Of a DNA stretch of 64,000 nt, positions 33,407-42,200 are shown in pieces. Source of the DNA: JAZKID01 sp963714065 (GTDB lineage: Bacteria; Pseudomonadota; Alphaproteobacteria; Rhizobiales; UBA4765). Each line of letters begins with the position of its first letter. Position 1 is the stretch's first letter. A model generated the notes under the pieces. The model was given only the letters and a program-made list of their open reading frames with translations, had not been told where the DNA came from and made no database searches. The position numbers and the translations under genes are program-made. The DNA lies in contig OY970226.1 of assembly GCA_963714065.1 (NCBI GenBank), forward strand, positions 1,116,001 through 1,180,000, read 5' to 3'.

Positions 33407-34552
33407 ATGACATCTCCCCAAAAGCCTCTCTCCGGCATTCGCGTATTGGAGCTTGCGCGCATACTGGCCGGGCCATGGGCCGGGCAATTGCTGGCCGATC
33501 TCGGTGCAGAAGTCGTCAAAATCGAAAAACCGGACGGCGGCGACGACACGCGCGCCTGGGGTCCGCCTTTCGTCGAAGGAGAGAACGGCGAAAATCTTGG
33601 GGCGGCCTATTATCATTGCTGCAATCGCGGCAAGAGTTCGCGCGCCATCGATTTTCAAAACAGGGAAGGGCGCGCGCAGATCATCGATCTGGCAAGGCAG
33701 AGCGATATTCTGATCGAGAATTTCAAGGTCGGCAATTTGAAAAAATACGGCCTCGATTACCAGTCGTTAAAAAGCATAAATCCGCGCCTGATCTATTGCT
33801 CCATCACGGGCTTCGGGCAGAACGGCCCTTATGCCGCGCGTGCCGGTTACGACTTCATGATCCAGGCCATGTCCGGCGCCATGAGCGTGACAGGAGAGGC
33901 AAATGGTCCGCCGCTGAAGACAGGTTTTGCCATCGCCGATCTGTTCACGGCACATTACGCCGTTGCCGGCATATTGGCAGCACTGCACAAGCGGAACGAA
34001 ACCGGCGAAGGCGCCTATCTCGATCTCTCCTTGCTCGATTGCATGGTTGCATCCTTGGCAAACCAGGCCATGAATTACCTTGTGTCCGGCAAGGCGCCGC
34101 ACAGGCTTGGCAATTCGCATCCGAATATCGTGCCCTATGATGCCTTTCCCGTGCGCGACGGGCATATCGTCATCGCTACCGGCAGCGACCGGCAATATTT
34201 CGACCTGTGCGACGTGCTGAAGGCGGCCGATCTGAAAACAAATCCCGATTATGCCACCAATGCGCAACGCGTGATGCATCGAGATGTGCTAACACCTAAA
34301 TTGAGCGAGCATACGAAGCGCTTCGGTAAAAACGAGCTGCTTGCGGCACTGGAAAAGAAGTCGGTGCCCGCCGGACCGATCAACACGATCGAAGAAATGT
34401 TCGACGATCCGCAAGTCATTGCGCGCGGCCTGCGCACGAGCCTGCCCTGCCCGGAAACCAAAGGCAGCAGCATTCCGACCGTGCGTTGCCCTATCGTCAT
34501 GAACGGGCAGGTTTTAAGCGCGCAAACGCCGAGCCCGCCCCTAAAAAAATAA
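33407..34552 (+). CDS. Family III (CaiB/BaiF) CoA-transferase, SUGCT-like
   Basis: Transfers CoA between carboxylic acids through an aspartyl-CoA intermediate. The catalytic Asp is probably Asp149 in RAGYDFMIQAMSG. From memory of the human glutarate CoA-transferase SUGCT, many blocks correspond: GGDDTRAWGPPFV, LIYCSITGFGQNGPYAARAG, ANQAMNYLVSGK, and GNSHPNIVPYDAFPVRDG. It lies 77 bases before bioB, on the same strand as a BioZ-containing biotin operon, where glutaryl-CoA is the expected starting unit. A glutarate CoA-transferase role is therefore attractive but inferred. Formyl- or carnitine-type transferases are alternatives. Confidence 0.85.
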   Translation: MTSPQKPLSGIRVLELARILAGPWAGQLLADLGAEVVKIEKPDGGDDTRAWGPPFVEGENGENLGAAYYHCCNRGKSSRAIDFQNREGRAQIIDLARQSDILIENFKVGNLKKYGLDYQSLKSINPRLIYCSITGFGQNGPYAARAGYDFMIQAMSGAMSVTGEANGPPLKTGFAIADLFTAHYAVAGILAALHKRNETGEGAYLDLSLLDCMVASLANQAMNYLVSGKAPHRLGNSHPNIVPYDAFPVRDGHIVIATGSDRQYFDLCDVLKAADLKTNPDYATNAQRVMHRDVLTPKLSEHTKRFGKNELLAALEKKSVPAGPINTIEEMFDDPQVIARGLRTSLPCPETKGSSIPTVRCPIVMNGQVLSAQTPSPPLKK

Positions 34553-34629
34553 TCTCGCAAAAATAATATTGAATATGACGCCGCATTTGGGGGTTTCGCG
34601 GCATCTGGCAATCTGTTAGTTGACTGTCG

Positions 34630-35616
34630 ATGACTGCCGCCCCCTTTTCGGCCGAACCCTATCTGATCCCCCATTCCCGCTGGATGCGCGAGGAGATCGC
34701 AAATCTCTTCGACCTGCCTTTTCCCGATCTCGTTTTCGCAGCGCAAAGCGTTCATCGCGCGCATTTCAAGCCGGACGAAGTGCAGCTTTCGCAGCTTCTG
34801 TCGATCAAGACCGGCGGCTGCCCGGAAGATTGCGGCTATTGCAGCCAGTCGGCGCACGCAAAAACCGGCCTGAAAGCCTCGAGCCTGATGGATGTCGAAG
34901 CAGTTCTTGCCGCGGCACGGGCTGCAAAACAGGGCGGCGCGCAGCGCTTTTGCATGGGCGCGGCTTGGCGCTCGCCGAAAGACCGCGATATGGACGAACT
35001 TTGCGAGATGGTGCGCGGCGTCAAAGCACAGGGGCTGGAAACCTGCATGACACTCGGCATGCTGACGCCGTCGCAAGCAAAACGGCTGGCCGAGGCCGGG
35101 CTCGATTTTTACAACCACAATATCGATACGGGCCCCGAATATTACAAGCTGATGGTGACCACGCGCTGCTTCGAGGATCGCATCGAAACGCTGAACCATG
35201 TGCGCGAGGCGGGCATGAAGACCTGCTGCGGCGGGATTATCGGCATGGGCGAAAGCCGCTCCGACCGCATCGACATGCTGCATGTTCTGTCGACATTACC
35301 CGAACATCCGCAATCGGTTCCGATCAACGCGCTCGTGCGCATCGACGGCACGAAACTGGCCGATGCCGCCGGGATAGACGAAATCGAATTCGTACGCACG
35401 ATCGCGGTTGCACGCCTGACGATGCCGAAATCCGTCGTCCGGCTTTCGGCCGGGCGCGAGCAGATGAGCGAGGCTTTTCAGGCGCTCTGCCTGCTTGCCG
35501 GCGCCAATTCCATTTTTATCGGCGAGAAACTTCTGACGACCAAAAATCCGGGCCGCGACCGCGACGACGATCTTCTGCACAAGCTTGGCGTCAAGCCCAT
35601 GCAAATGAGCGCATGA
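34630..35616 (+). CDS. bioB: Biotin synthase
   Basis: Radical-SAM enzyme inserting sulfur into dethiobiotin. Cys64, Cys68 and Cys71 in GGCPEDCGYCSQS bind the 4Fe-4S cluster; the 2Fe-2S ligands lie in FCMGAAW, CMTLGM and NHNIDTGPEYY-flanking positions. 328 residues, normal length. No strong ribosome site is visible before ATG 34630. I looked for a BioR box (TTATCTATAA-like) in 34553-34629 and saw none. Its stop overlaps the bioF start as ATGA. Confidence 0.96.
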   Translation: MTAAPFSAEPYLIPHSRWMREEIANLFDLPFPDLVFAAQSVHRAHFKPDEVQLSQLLSIKTGGCPEDCGYCSQSAHAKTGLKASSLMDVEAVLAAARAAKQGGAQRFCMGAAWRSPKDRDMDELCEMVRGVKAQGLETCMTLGMLTPSQAKRLAEAGLDFYNHNIDTGPEYYKLMVTTRCFEDRIETLNHVREAGMKTCCGGIIGMGESRSDRIDMLHVLSTLPEHPQSVPINALVRIDGTKLADAAGIDEIEFVRTIAVARLTMPKSVVRLSAGREQMSEAFQALCLLAGANSIFIGEKLLTTKNPGRDRDDDLLHKLGVKPMQMSA

Positions 35617-36746
35617 CGGCTGCCGCTCTCGAATCTTATGAAAATTTCCTGCGCGGCCTGCGGCGCAAGGATCGGCTGCGCACGCTTGCGCCCGCCTGCG
35701 GCACGGATTTTACATCCAACGACTATCTCGCTTTCAGCAGACATCCGCGTTTGAAATCCGCCATCTCAAACGCGCTTGAGAACGGCACTCCTGTCGGTGC
35801 AGGCGGCTCGCGGCTGCTGCGCGGCAATCACCCGGAGCATGAAGCGCTGGAAGAAGACGCCGCACGTTTCTTTTCTGCCGGAAGCGCTCTTTTCTTCGGC
35901 AGCGGCTATCTCGCCAATTTTGCGTTGCTGTCGACGCTGCCGCAGAAAGCGGACCTGATCGTTTACGACGAACTGGTTCATGCCAGCGCGCATGACGGCA
36001 TGCGTGCCGGCCGCGCCCATGCCATACCTGCCAAGCATAACGATGTTTCATCTCTCGCGGACATCATTCGCGATTGGCGCGCCAAGGGCGGCAGGGGACG
36101 CGTCTGGATTATTGTCGAAAGCCTCTACAGCATGGATGGCGATCGCGCGCCGCTTGCGGACCTCGCCAGGCTTGCCGATAGCCCCGACATTTTTCTGATC
36201 ATCGATGAAGCGCATGCAACGGGTGTTTATGGTACGCAAGGACGCGGCCTGACGAACGAGCTGGAAAGCAGGGAAAATATTATTTGCCTTCACACTTGCG
36301 GCAAGGCGCTCGGCATAGCGGGCGGTATCGTTACGCTCAACCCTCTGTTGCGCGAATATCTCATAAACCGGGCGCGGCCATTCATCTATGCAACGGCGCC
36401 TTCTCCCCTGATTGCCGTTGCCGTCCGCGAAGCGCTGCGGATTTCGCAGGAAGAGCCTGAGCATCGGGAAAAATTGCAAAAGCTGATTGCGTTTGCAAAT
36501 GGGATTTTCACAAAAACTTTCGGCACACCGAGCGGTTCGCAAATTCTGCCTGTTATTGTCGGAAGCAATGCCCGCGCCATACAGCTTGCACAAGAAATGC
36601 GGGAGAAAGGTTTCGATCTTCGCGCCATTCGTCCGCCAACCGTGCCGGAAGGCACAGCACGCTTGCGTGCTTCCATCACACTCCATGCCGACAACATACA
36701 GATTGCGGACATGTTCGGCGCACTCGCCGAGGCGATGGACGGCTAA
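35613..36746 (+). CDS. bioF: 8-amino-7-oxononanoate synthase
   Basis: PLP enzyme joining pimeloyl-ACP with alanine. 377 residues starting MTAAALESYENFL. The family signatures are FTSNDYLAFSRHP, GTPVGAGGSRLLRGNHPEHE, the IIDEAHATGVYG aspartate/histidine, and the PLP lysine in HTCGKALGIAGG. An in-frame open stretch continues far upstream across bioB but is antisense-free noise in another frame of bioB. Coupled to bioB by four-base overlap and to bioD by a one-base gap. Confidence 0.95.
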   Translation: MTAAALESYENFLRGLRRKDRLRTLAPACGTDFTSNDYLAFSRHPRLKSAISNALENGTPVGAGGSRLLRGNHPEHEALEEDAARFFSAGSALFFGSGYLANFALLSTLPQKADLIVYDELVHASAHDGMRAGRAHAIPAKHNDVSSLADIIRDWRAKGGRGRVWIIVESLYSMDGDRAPLADLARLADSPDIFLIIDEAHATGVYGTQGRGLTNELESRENIICLHTCGKALGIAGGIVTLNPLLREYLINRARPFIYATAPSPLIAVAVREALRISQEEPEHREKLQKLIAFANGIFTKTFGTPSGSQILPVIVGSNARAIQLAQEMREKGFDLRAIRPPTVPEGTARLRASITLHADNIQIADMFGALAEAMDG

Positions 36747-36747
36747 T

Positions 36748-37383
36748 ATGCAGCACTTCGTCATTACGGGAACGGATACGGGTGCCGGCAAAACCGTTTT
36801 TGCGGCGGCGCTGACATCGGCGCTTGGCGCTGCTTACTGGAAACCCATCCAGGCAGGGCTTAATCAAGCAACCGACAGCGAAACCGTTTCCTATCTTGCC
36901 GATCTTCCAAAGACACGACTTCTGCCGGAGCTTTACCGTTTCAAGGCACCGTGCTCGCCGCATTATGCGGCAGAGATGGAAAATAAGATCATCGATACGG
37001 AAAAGCTCGTTATACCTGCAGCTTCGCCGCTTGTCATTGAAGGCGCCGGCGGCGTTCTCGTTCCCCTGACGAGGAACATCGTCTACGCCGATATTTTCGC
37101 GCGCTGGGGCATGCCCGTCATTCTGGTGAGCCGCACCGCGCTTGGCACCATCAACCATACGCTTTTATCGTTTGAGGCCTTGCGGTGCCGGCATGTCGAT
37201 ATTATGGGGGTCGTCTTTAACGGCGAAGAAAATCCCGATACCGAACGCACGATTTGCGAAATGGGGCGGGTGCGCCATCTTGGACGGCTGCCTTTTCTCG
37301 ATCCCTTAACGCCAAAAACCCTGCAATCGGCCTTCGCGACTGGGTTTGATCCCGCCGTATTTACCTCTAAAAAGGTGGCGTGA
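36748..37383 (+). CDS. bioD: Dethiobiotin synthetase
   Basis: ATP-dependent carboxylase closing the ureido ring of dethiobiotin. 211 residues; P-loop GTDTGAGKT at 8-16, the KPIQAG motif with substrate-binding lysine, and VIEGAGGVLVPL. ATG 36748 follows the bioF stop at once. The end overlaps bioA as GTGA. The protein is somewhat short but all key motifs are present. Confidence 0.94.
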   Translation: MQHFVITGTDTGAGKTVFAAALTSALGAAYWKPIQAGLNQATDSETVSYLADLPKTRLLPELYRFKAPCSPHYAAEMENKIIDTEKLVIPAASPLVIEGAGGVLVPLTRNIVYADIFARWGMPVILVSRTALGTINHTLLSFEALRCRHVDIMGVVFNGEENPDTERTICEMGRVRHLGRLPFLDPLTPKTLQSAFATGFDPAVFTSKKVA

Positions 37384-38633
37384 GCAATCATCCCGTCTGG
37401 CATCCCTATACGCAGCATGCGCTGGAGCCGCCTGCGATCAATATTGCGCGCAGCGAAGGTGCGCGCCTTATCACGCATGACGGGAAAGAAATCATCGATG
37501 CGATTTCTTCCTGGTGGGTGATCACGCACGGCCACCGGCATCCGAAAATCGTTGCCGCCGTCTGCGAGGCCGCGCAGAAACTGGACCAGATTATTTTTGC
37601 GGGCTTCACGCATGATTACGCCGAAAGACTGGCGCATAAGCTTATTGCGGTTGCGCCCGCAGGCCTCAGCCACGTGTTTTTTTCCGACAGTGGTTCGATC
37701 TGCGTTGAAGTCGCCGTAAAAATGGCGCTCGGATTTTTCCGCAATAGCGGCGTGCCGCGCTCTCGCATCGCCGTCATGCAGCACGGCTATCATGGCGATA
37801 CGGTCGGCGGCATGTCGCTGAGCGCGCGCAGCGTCTTCAACGAAGCCTGCGAAAGCCTGTTGTTTTCCACCGAAACAATTCCGTTCCCGCAGCCGGGGCA
37901 GGAGCAGGCCACATGCAATGCATTCGAAGCGCTATGCCAAAGCGGCGAGGTTGCAGCACTCGTGATCGAGCCGCTGATCTGCGGCGCCGGCGGCATGAAA
38001 ATATATGCACCATCTGTCCTCTCGAAATTGCGGGAGATTTCACAAAAATATGGCACGCTGCTGATTGCCGACGAGGTCATGACCGGCTTCGGCCGCACGG
38101 GAACGCTTTTTGCCTGCGAGCAGGCGAATGTAACACCGGATATCCTGTGCCTTTCGAAAGGCCTGAGCGGCGGCGCACTGCCGCTTGCCGCCACATTGTG
38201 CAAACGGAAGATTTTCGAGGCGCATTTGTCTCAAGACCGCGCGCGCGGCTTTTTCCACTCGAGTTCCTATACCGCCAACGCGCTTGCCTGCGCTGCGGCC
38301 CTTGCCAATATTGACATATGGGAAACCGAGCCCGTGTTCACGCGTATCGCACAACTCGAAACCATGCAAAGAAACTTCCTGTCGCGATTTAGCGCCAGCC
38401 ATCGCTTCGGCAATATAAGGCAGATCGGAACCATCGCGGCGCTTGATCTTGATGTCGCCGATGCCGGCTATCTTGCGCAAGCCGGATTGCGGCTTCGGGA
38501 ATTTTTTCTTGCGCGCGGTATTCTCCTGCGGCCTCTCGGCAATGTCATTTATGTCATGCCCCCCTATTGCATCAACGAAGAGGAGTTGGGCCGCATTTAC
38601 GATGCCATCGCAGAGGTGGAACGACAGTTCTGA
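37380..38633 (+). CDS. bioA: Adenosylmethionine-8-amino-7-oxononanoate aminotransferase
   Basis: PLP aminotransferase using SAM as amino donor to make 7,8-diaminononanoate. 417 residues from a GTG start overlapping the bioD stop. Substrate motifs WHPYTQH and SSWWVITHGHRHP are diagnostic of BioA; the PLP aspartate is in IADEVMTGFGRTG and the lysine in LCLSKGLSGG. Its stop shares one base with the bioZ ATG (TGATG). Confidence 0.95.
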   Translation: MSNHPVWHPYTQHALEPPAINIARSEGARLITHDGKEIIDAISSWWVITHGHRHPKIVAAVCEAAQKLDQIIFAGFTHDYAERLAHKLIAVAPAGLSHVFFSDSGSICVEVAVKMALGFFRNSGVPRSRIAVMQHGYHGDTVGGMSLSARSVFNEACESLLFSTETIPFPQPGQEQATCNAFEALCQSGEVAALVIEPLICGAGGMKIYAPSVLSKLREISQKYGTLLIADEVMTGFGRTGTLFACEQANVTPDILCLSKGLSGGALPLAATLCKRKIFEAHLSQDRARGFFHSSSYTANALACAAALANIDIWETEPVFTRIAQLETMQRNFLSRFSASHRFGNIRQIGTIAALDLDVADAGYLAQAGLRLREFFLARGILLRPLGNVIYVMPPYCINEEELGRIYDAIAEVERQF

Positions 38634-39616
38634 TGGCAAGATCGAGCAAAATTATTGCCTGCGGGCATGCCGTACCGCCTCGCTGCATCGAGAATGCGGA
38701 AATCGAGCGCCGTCTTGATCTGGAGCCCGGCTGGATCGAGCGGCGGACCGGCATCAGGTACAGATTTCATGCCGATGCCGGCATGACGCTTGCCGATCTT
38801 GCCGCGCAAGCGGGCGAGACAGCGCTTGCCGCCACGCCGCTCAAACGCAAAGACATCGGCCTTGTCGTGCTCGCGACATCGACGCCGGACCAATTATTGC
38901 CGCCCTCTGCGCCCCTTGTCGCACACCGGCTCGGTCTCTCTCATGTGAGCGCGTTCGATCTCGCCGGTGCCTGTGCGGGTTATGTTCATGCCTTTTCCAT
39001 GGCGGATGCTTTTGTCCGCGCGCATGAAAAACCTGCCCTCGTTATTGCGGCCAATCTTCTCAGCCGCCGTATCGATTGGGAAGAAAAGGAAAGCGCCGTT
39101 CTTTTTGCCGATGCCGCGGGTGCAACTATTCTGGCGCCTTCCGAAAACCCCCAGCAAGGCCTCATGAGTCTTTCTTCGCGCACTGATGGCAATCACTATG
39201 GCCTGCTTGGCGTCAAAACCGGCGGGAGCAGCAAACCTTTTGCAGCAGGAACCGCGACCAGAGAAACACTGATACATGTCGAAAACGGAAAGGAACTCTA
39301 TCGCGCCGCCATCGAATTGATGACGGTGACGGCCGGGCAGGCGCTTGCGCAGGCAAGTCTTTCCGCAGAAAAAATCGACCACTTCATTCCGCATCAGGCC
39401 AATCGCCGCATTTCGCTGGCCGTTTGCGGGAATTTGGGTATCGGCCAGGAAAAACTGGTTTCGACCATCGAGGATTACGGCAACTCGTCGGCAGCCACCA
39501 TACCGCTGTCTCTCTCGCTGGCGTATAACAAAAAGCCTTTTACCGAAGGTAAGGCCATTTTGTTTTCGGCAGCAGGTGCCGGGATGACGGCGGCCTCACT
39601 GGTTTTTATCGTTTAA
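38633..39616 (+). CDS. bioZ: BioZ, beta-ketoacyl-ACP synthase III-like pimeloyl-chain initiator
   Basis: 327-residue KAS III-fold enzyme. The Cys-His-Asn triad is clear: Cys114 in LAGACAGYV, His254 in IPHQANRR and Asn284 in YGNSSAATIPL. In Agrobacterium, Brucella and Mesorhizobium, BioZ condenses glutaryl-CoA with malonyl-ACP to start the pimeloyl chain, replacing BioC/BioH. Its position at the end of bioBFDA supports that role over ordinary FabH. No bioC or bioH is in the window, and a CoA-transferase that could supply glutaryl-CoA is upstream of bioB. Confidence 0.93.
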   Translation: MARSSKIIACGHAVPPRCIENAEIERRLDLEPGWIERRTGIRYRFHADAGMTLADLAAQAGETALAATPLKRKDIGLVVLATSTPDQLLPPSAPLVAHRLGLSHVSAFDLAGACAGYVHAFSMADAFVRAHEKPALVIAANLLSRRIDWEEKESAVLFADAAGATILAPSENPQQGLMSLSSRTDGNHYGLLGVKTGGSSKPFAAGTATRETLIHVENGKELYRAAIELMTVTAGQALAQASLSAEKIDHFIPHQANRRISLAVCGNLGIGQEKLVSTIEDYGNSSAATIPLSLSLAYNKKPFTEGKAILFSAAGAGMTAASLVFIV

Positions 39617-39671
39617 GATCGAAGAATTTCTTAATCTCTTTTTTCTCTGCCCTGAAACGCAGGCGGCAATT

Positions 39672-39689
39672 TTATTCTTTAAAGAATAA
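39672..39689. promoter_or_regulatory. Perfect 18-bp palindrome downstream of bioZ
   Basis: TTATTCTTTAAAGAATAA is a perfect dyad with no loop, in a 238-base intergenic region between bioZ and a tiny gene. A loop-free AT-rich palindrome is more like a protein-binding operator than a terminator. Which gene it controls is unknown. Confidence 0.45.
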
Positions 39690-39730
39690 TTTCCCTGCTT
39701 ATTCCTGCAAGATTAATTTTCAAAATTATT

Positions 39731-39750
39731 CGGATAATTATGCTTATCCG
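39731..39750. promoter_or_regulatory. Inverted repeat with 7-bp arms upstream of the tiny gene
   Basis: CGGATAA, spacer TTATGC, TTATCCG. Located about 105 bases before the 33-residue gene. Half-site spacing of one helical turn would suit a dimeric regulator. No match to a named operator is claimed. Confidence 0.45.
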
Positions 39751-39854
39751 TTATTTATTCTCGTCAGGTTTTCCTGCCTCGTTCCTTTATTGCGAACATC
39801 ATAGCTTGCCTTTCGTTAGATGACTTTGTCATCGCAAAACAAAAGGAGAAGAAA

Positions 39855-39956
39855 ATGACAAATCAACAGCGAGACAATCAAGGTCAATATACCGGCAAAT
39901 CTTCCAAGTCGGGCTCAAGCGGATCCCGTTCCAGTTCAAGCAGCAGAAATCGCTGA
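39855..39956 (+). CDS. Tiny Ser-rich basic protein with strong expression signals
   Basis: 33-residue open frame, too short for usual gene calling. The sequence starts MTNQQRDNQGQYTGKSSKSG and the rest is almost entirely Ser, Arg, Gly and Asn, so it must be disordered. Support for a real gene is the very strong ribosome site (AAAGGAG then seven bases to ATG), its own promoter-sized upstream region with two palindromes, and an excellent terminator 30 bases after the stop. It might be a stress-related or nucleic-acid-binding peptide, or the transcript may act as an sRNA. Function unknown. Confidence 0.6.
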   Translation: MTNQQRDNQGQYTGKSSKSGSSGSRSSSSSRNR

Positions 39957-39985
39957 ACTTGGCTGAACTTGATTGCCGGAGAGAA

Positions 39986-40014
39986 ACCGGGAGCCAAACG
40001 GCTCCCGGTTTTTT
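39986..40014 (+). terminator. Strong intrinsic terminator
   Basis: ACCGGGAGCC, loop AAAC, GGCTCCCGGT, then TTTTTA. Perfect 10-bp GC-rich stem with a T tail. It ends the transcript of the tiny Ser-rich gene. The converging VOC gene stops about 30 bases further on. Confidence 0.9.
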
Positions 40015-40044
40015 ATGAAGCTACCCAAAAATGGGGTTATATTC

Positions 40045-40527
40045 TCAAGCGGCCTTAGCCCGCACTGCCGCCTCGATTTTGGCGACGTCGATCTTTCGCA
40101 TATCCATCATTGCTGTAAACGCGCGCTTTGCCACATCGCCGCCCTTGGCCATCGCCTCGGTCAGGACGCGCGGCGTGATCTGCCACGACAGGCCCCATTT
40201 GTCCTTGCACCAGCCGCATTGGCTCTCTTGACCGCCGAAGCCTACGATCGCGTTCCAATAACGGTCGGTCTCCGCCTGGTCGTCGGTGGCAATCTGAAAA
40301 GAGAACGCCTCGCTGTGCTTGAATATATCTCCGCCGTTGAGCCCGATGCACGGCACGCCGCACACCGTGAACTCGACTGTCAGGACATCGCCCGCCTTGC
40401 CGCCTGGAAAGTCGGATGGTGCCTTATGTATCGCGCCGACTGCGCTGTCGGGAAAGGTCTGGGCGTAAAAGTGTGCGGCCTCTTCCGCGTCATGGTTGTA
40501 CCACAGGCATATCGTGTTCTTTTTCAT
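40045..40527 (-). CDS. VOC family (PhnB/3-demethylubiquinone methyltransferase-like) protein
   Basis: 160-residue glyoxalase/bleomycin-resistance fold protein. Typical features are CLWYNHDAEEAAHFYAQTFPDS at the start, SEAFSFQIATDDQAETDRYWNAI, and CGWCKDKWGLSWQITPRVL. Despite the historic database name these are not methyltransferases; many are of unknown function and some confer antibiotic tolerance. An AGGAGAG ribosome site precedes the ATG. It stands alone, convergent to the tiny Ser-rich gene. Confidence 0.85.
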   Translation of the reverse strand: MKKNTICLWYNHDAEEAAHFYAQTFPDSAVGAIHKAPSDFPGGKAGDVLTVEFTVCGVPCIGLNGGDIFKHSEAFSFQIATDDQAETDRYWNAIVGFGGQESQCGWCKDKWGLSWQITPRVLTEAMAKGGDVAKRAFTAMMDMRKIDVAKIEAAVRAKAA

Positions 40528-40580
40528 CGCTGCTCTCCTTTATTTGGTTATAGTCAATTCCGAAGTGGTGTCTTGCAGAG

Positions 40581-41524
40581 TTAATCGATGCTGATGGTAA
40601 AAACCATGTCGGCTATTTCTGATGTAGTTAAAGGCTGATTATGCCATAGTTTTATCGTAATGATGGCAGGCAGCTTACTTAATCTATAATCGTCAAGACC
40701 GGAATTACTCGGGCTTTCATTATTGCAGGCGCCGGGATAGCCGCAGCTGCCGCCCAAATGAATATACCGATTGATGAATGTAGCCTCCTGGAACTTTTCG
40801 GACCTATCGATGCCATCTGATTGATTCCAATCCACCCAAAAGTAATTAAGTCCCAGATCGCGCGCATTCGTGGGATGGAAAGATACCCAATTTCGCTCAA
40901 GCGGCGGACTGACGGCTATAAACGGTTTCATTTTCTTCAGCCAGGCGCTTAGCGGATAATGTGCTTCGGCGCGTTTTTGACGCGGATACCAGACCAGCTT
41001 ATCCGGCAGCGGCACCAATGGCAGCACGTCCTTTTCTATCAAGGAGGGAGTGACTTTTGGATCCCATTTAAAATCGCCACCCCATATGGTGTAGCCAAAA
41101 AATTCTATCGTTACCAAGAAATAAGGATTAACGATCCAACGCGATTCCTCCGATAGGCCTTCAGGACTCTTATCCGACTTCCCATAATAGAACTGTCCGC
41201 TGATCCCCCACCATGGCTTGCCATCTTTTATCGCGCCGAAGACCTCCTGCAACGGGGTATAATCCCTCACTAAAACACCCTCGTAAGGTTTCATTTGCTT
41301 CTCGCGCTGCGTCAGCACTTGCGCTTTGGTTAGCCCGTCAAATTCTTGAGGTGAAGCGATGGCGATATTAACGGAATCCAACACTGCCTTATCACCTATC
41401 AGCAATATGGTGGAGGTTTCAGGAAGGGTGGGGGACTCGGTTTGGCGAAAAGGCTATACAAAGCAATGCCAATGAAAGAGCAAGAGATGATAACAACGGC
41501 AACGTGCCGCCATTTATATCGCAT
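40581..41524 (-). pseudogene. Membrane-anchored unknown protein interrupted by one frameshift
   Basis: ATG 41524, preceded by AGGTGA, opens a frame encoding RYKWRHVAVVIISCSFIGIA and LYSLFAKPSP, a clear N-terminal membrane anchor, but it stops at about 41399. The adjacent frame is open from about 41455 down to 40581 and encodes some 280 more residues (starting about SPTLPETSTILLIGDKAVLD). One extra base in the five-C run at 41430-41434 would join them into a protein of about 314 residues. The large part is Trp- and Tyr-rich (WWGISGQFYYGKS, FFGYTIWGGDFKWDP) and matches nothing I know. It is a decayed gene, a consensus error or, less likely, a programmed shift. Confidence 0.65.
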
Positions 41525-41561
41525 AAGTCACCTAACCGAAAAATTTCGGGTTGTTCCGAAA

Positions 41562-41647
41562 TGGTGCCCCTGGCCGGAGTCGAACCAGCACGCCTTTTGG
41601 GCACTCGATTTTGAGTCGAGCGCGTCTACCAATTCCGCCACAGGGGC
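41562..41647 (-). tRNA. tRNA-Leu (anticodon CAA)
   Basis: Class II tRNA of 86 bases with encoded CCA. Acceptor GCCCCTG pairs with CAGGGGC; the D arm contains GGCGGAATTGGTAGACGC; the anticodon loop CTCAAAA sits between CTCGA and TCGAG, giving CAA for UUG codons. The long variable arm TGCCCAAAAGGCGT and T loop TTCGACT are normal. Strand is opposite to the flanking yqaA-like gene. A palindrome GCGCCATGGCGC lies about 30 bases upstream. Confidence 0.96.
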
Positions 41648-41783
41648 ACTTATAAAAAAACTTGTGCCGGTGATCGCGCCATGGCGCAAGAGCGGTTAAA
41701 AAAGATAATAAAGATCAAAGCCTTATGATTTCATAAAATTGTCACGCGGTTGATATGCGCGTGTCATCCAGAATCGCTACCCC

Positions 41784-42200
41784 GTGAACATCGAACTTAT
41801 GGGGATGGCTTTTATGGCCAGCATGACATCACAGCCCGTCAATCTCCCAACCTATATCGGCCGGGAGCGGGCGCGGCTGCGGAACACTGAAGAGGCATTT
41901 CGGCAGGCGCTGATCCATGCCGCAGGCCAGGACATCGGGCATCTGGGCGTCAATGATGATCCGGCGCCTCTGTTCGAGGTAAAAAAAGCGAAAACCGGAG
42001 AACGGCGCCCCAAACATCCTGAAAAATCGCCTCCCGTTGCGCGTGTAAATGCGGCGCGGCCAAACGATCCGCATGCGACAATGGCTGCCGTGCCAACGAA
42101 GGCGGCACAGGCAGGACTTCCGACATCCTGGGGAGTGAAGATTCCAAAGGAAATGCTTATCCCGCGCGATGGTCTCGCCAGCGAAATCCATCCCTATTAG
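41784..42200 (+). CDS. Hypothetical protein, Pro/Ala/Lys-rich
   Basis: Open frame of 138 codons from GTG, or 133 from ATG 41799. The N-terminal half has a helix (RERARLRNTEEAFRQALIHA), and the rest is rich in Pro, Lys and Ala (KAKTGERRPKHPEKSPP), so probably disordered. No homologous family recognised. A competing open frame exists on the other strand over the same bases, but I favour this strand because it keeps a plausible amphipathic helix and ends with a short gap to the next gene. Low certainty. Confidence 0.4.
   Translation: MNIELMGMAFMASMTSQPVNLPTYIGRERARLRNTEEAFRQALIHAAGQDIGHLGVNDDPAPLFEVKKAKTGERRPKHPEKSPPVARVNAARPNDPHATMAAVPTKAAQAGLPTSWGVKIPKEMLIPRDGLASEIHPY

Noticed and set aside
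34553..34629. BioR operator upstream of bioB
   Set aside because: No TTATCTATAA-like palindrome is present in this interval or just before the CoA-transferase gene.
34620..35612. Possible 5' extension of bioF across bioB
   Set aside because: The stretch overlaps bioB completely in another frame and has no homology; BioF begins normally at 35613.
41399..41455. Programmed ribosomal frameshift or selenocysteine at the TGA
   Set aside because: No slippery heptamer is visible and no SECIS-like hairpin was found; a simple one-base change in the C-run explains the data better.
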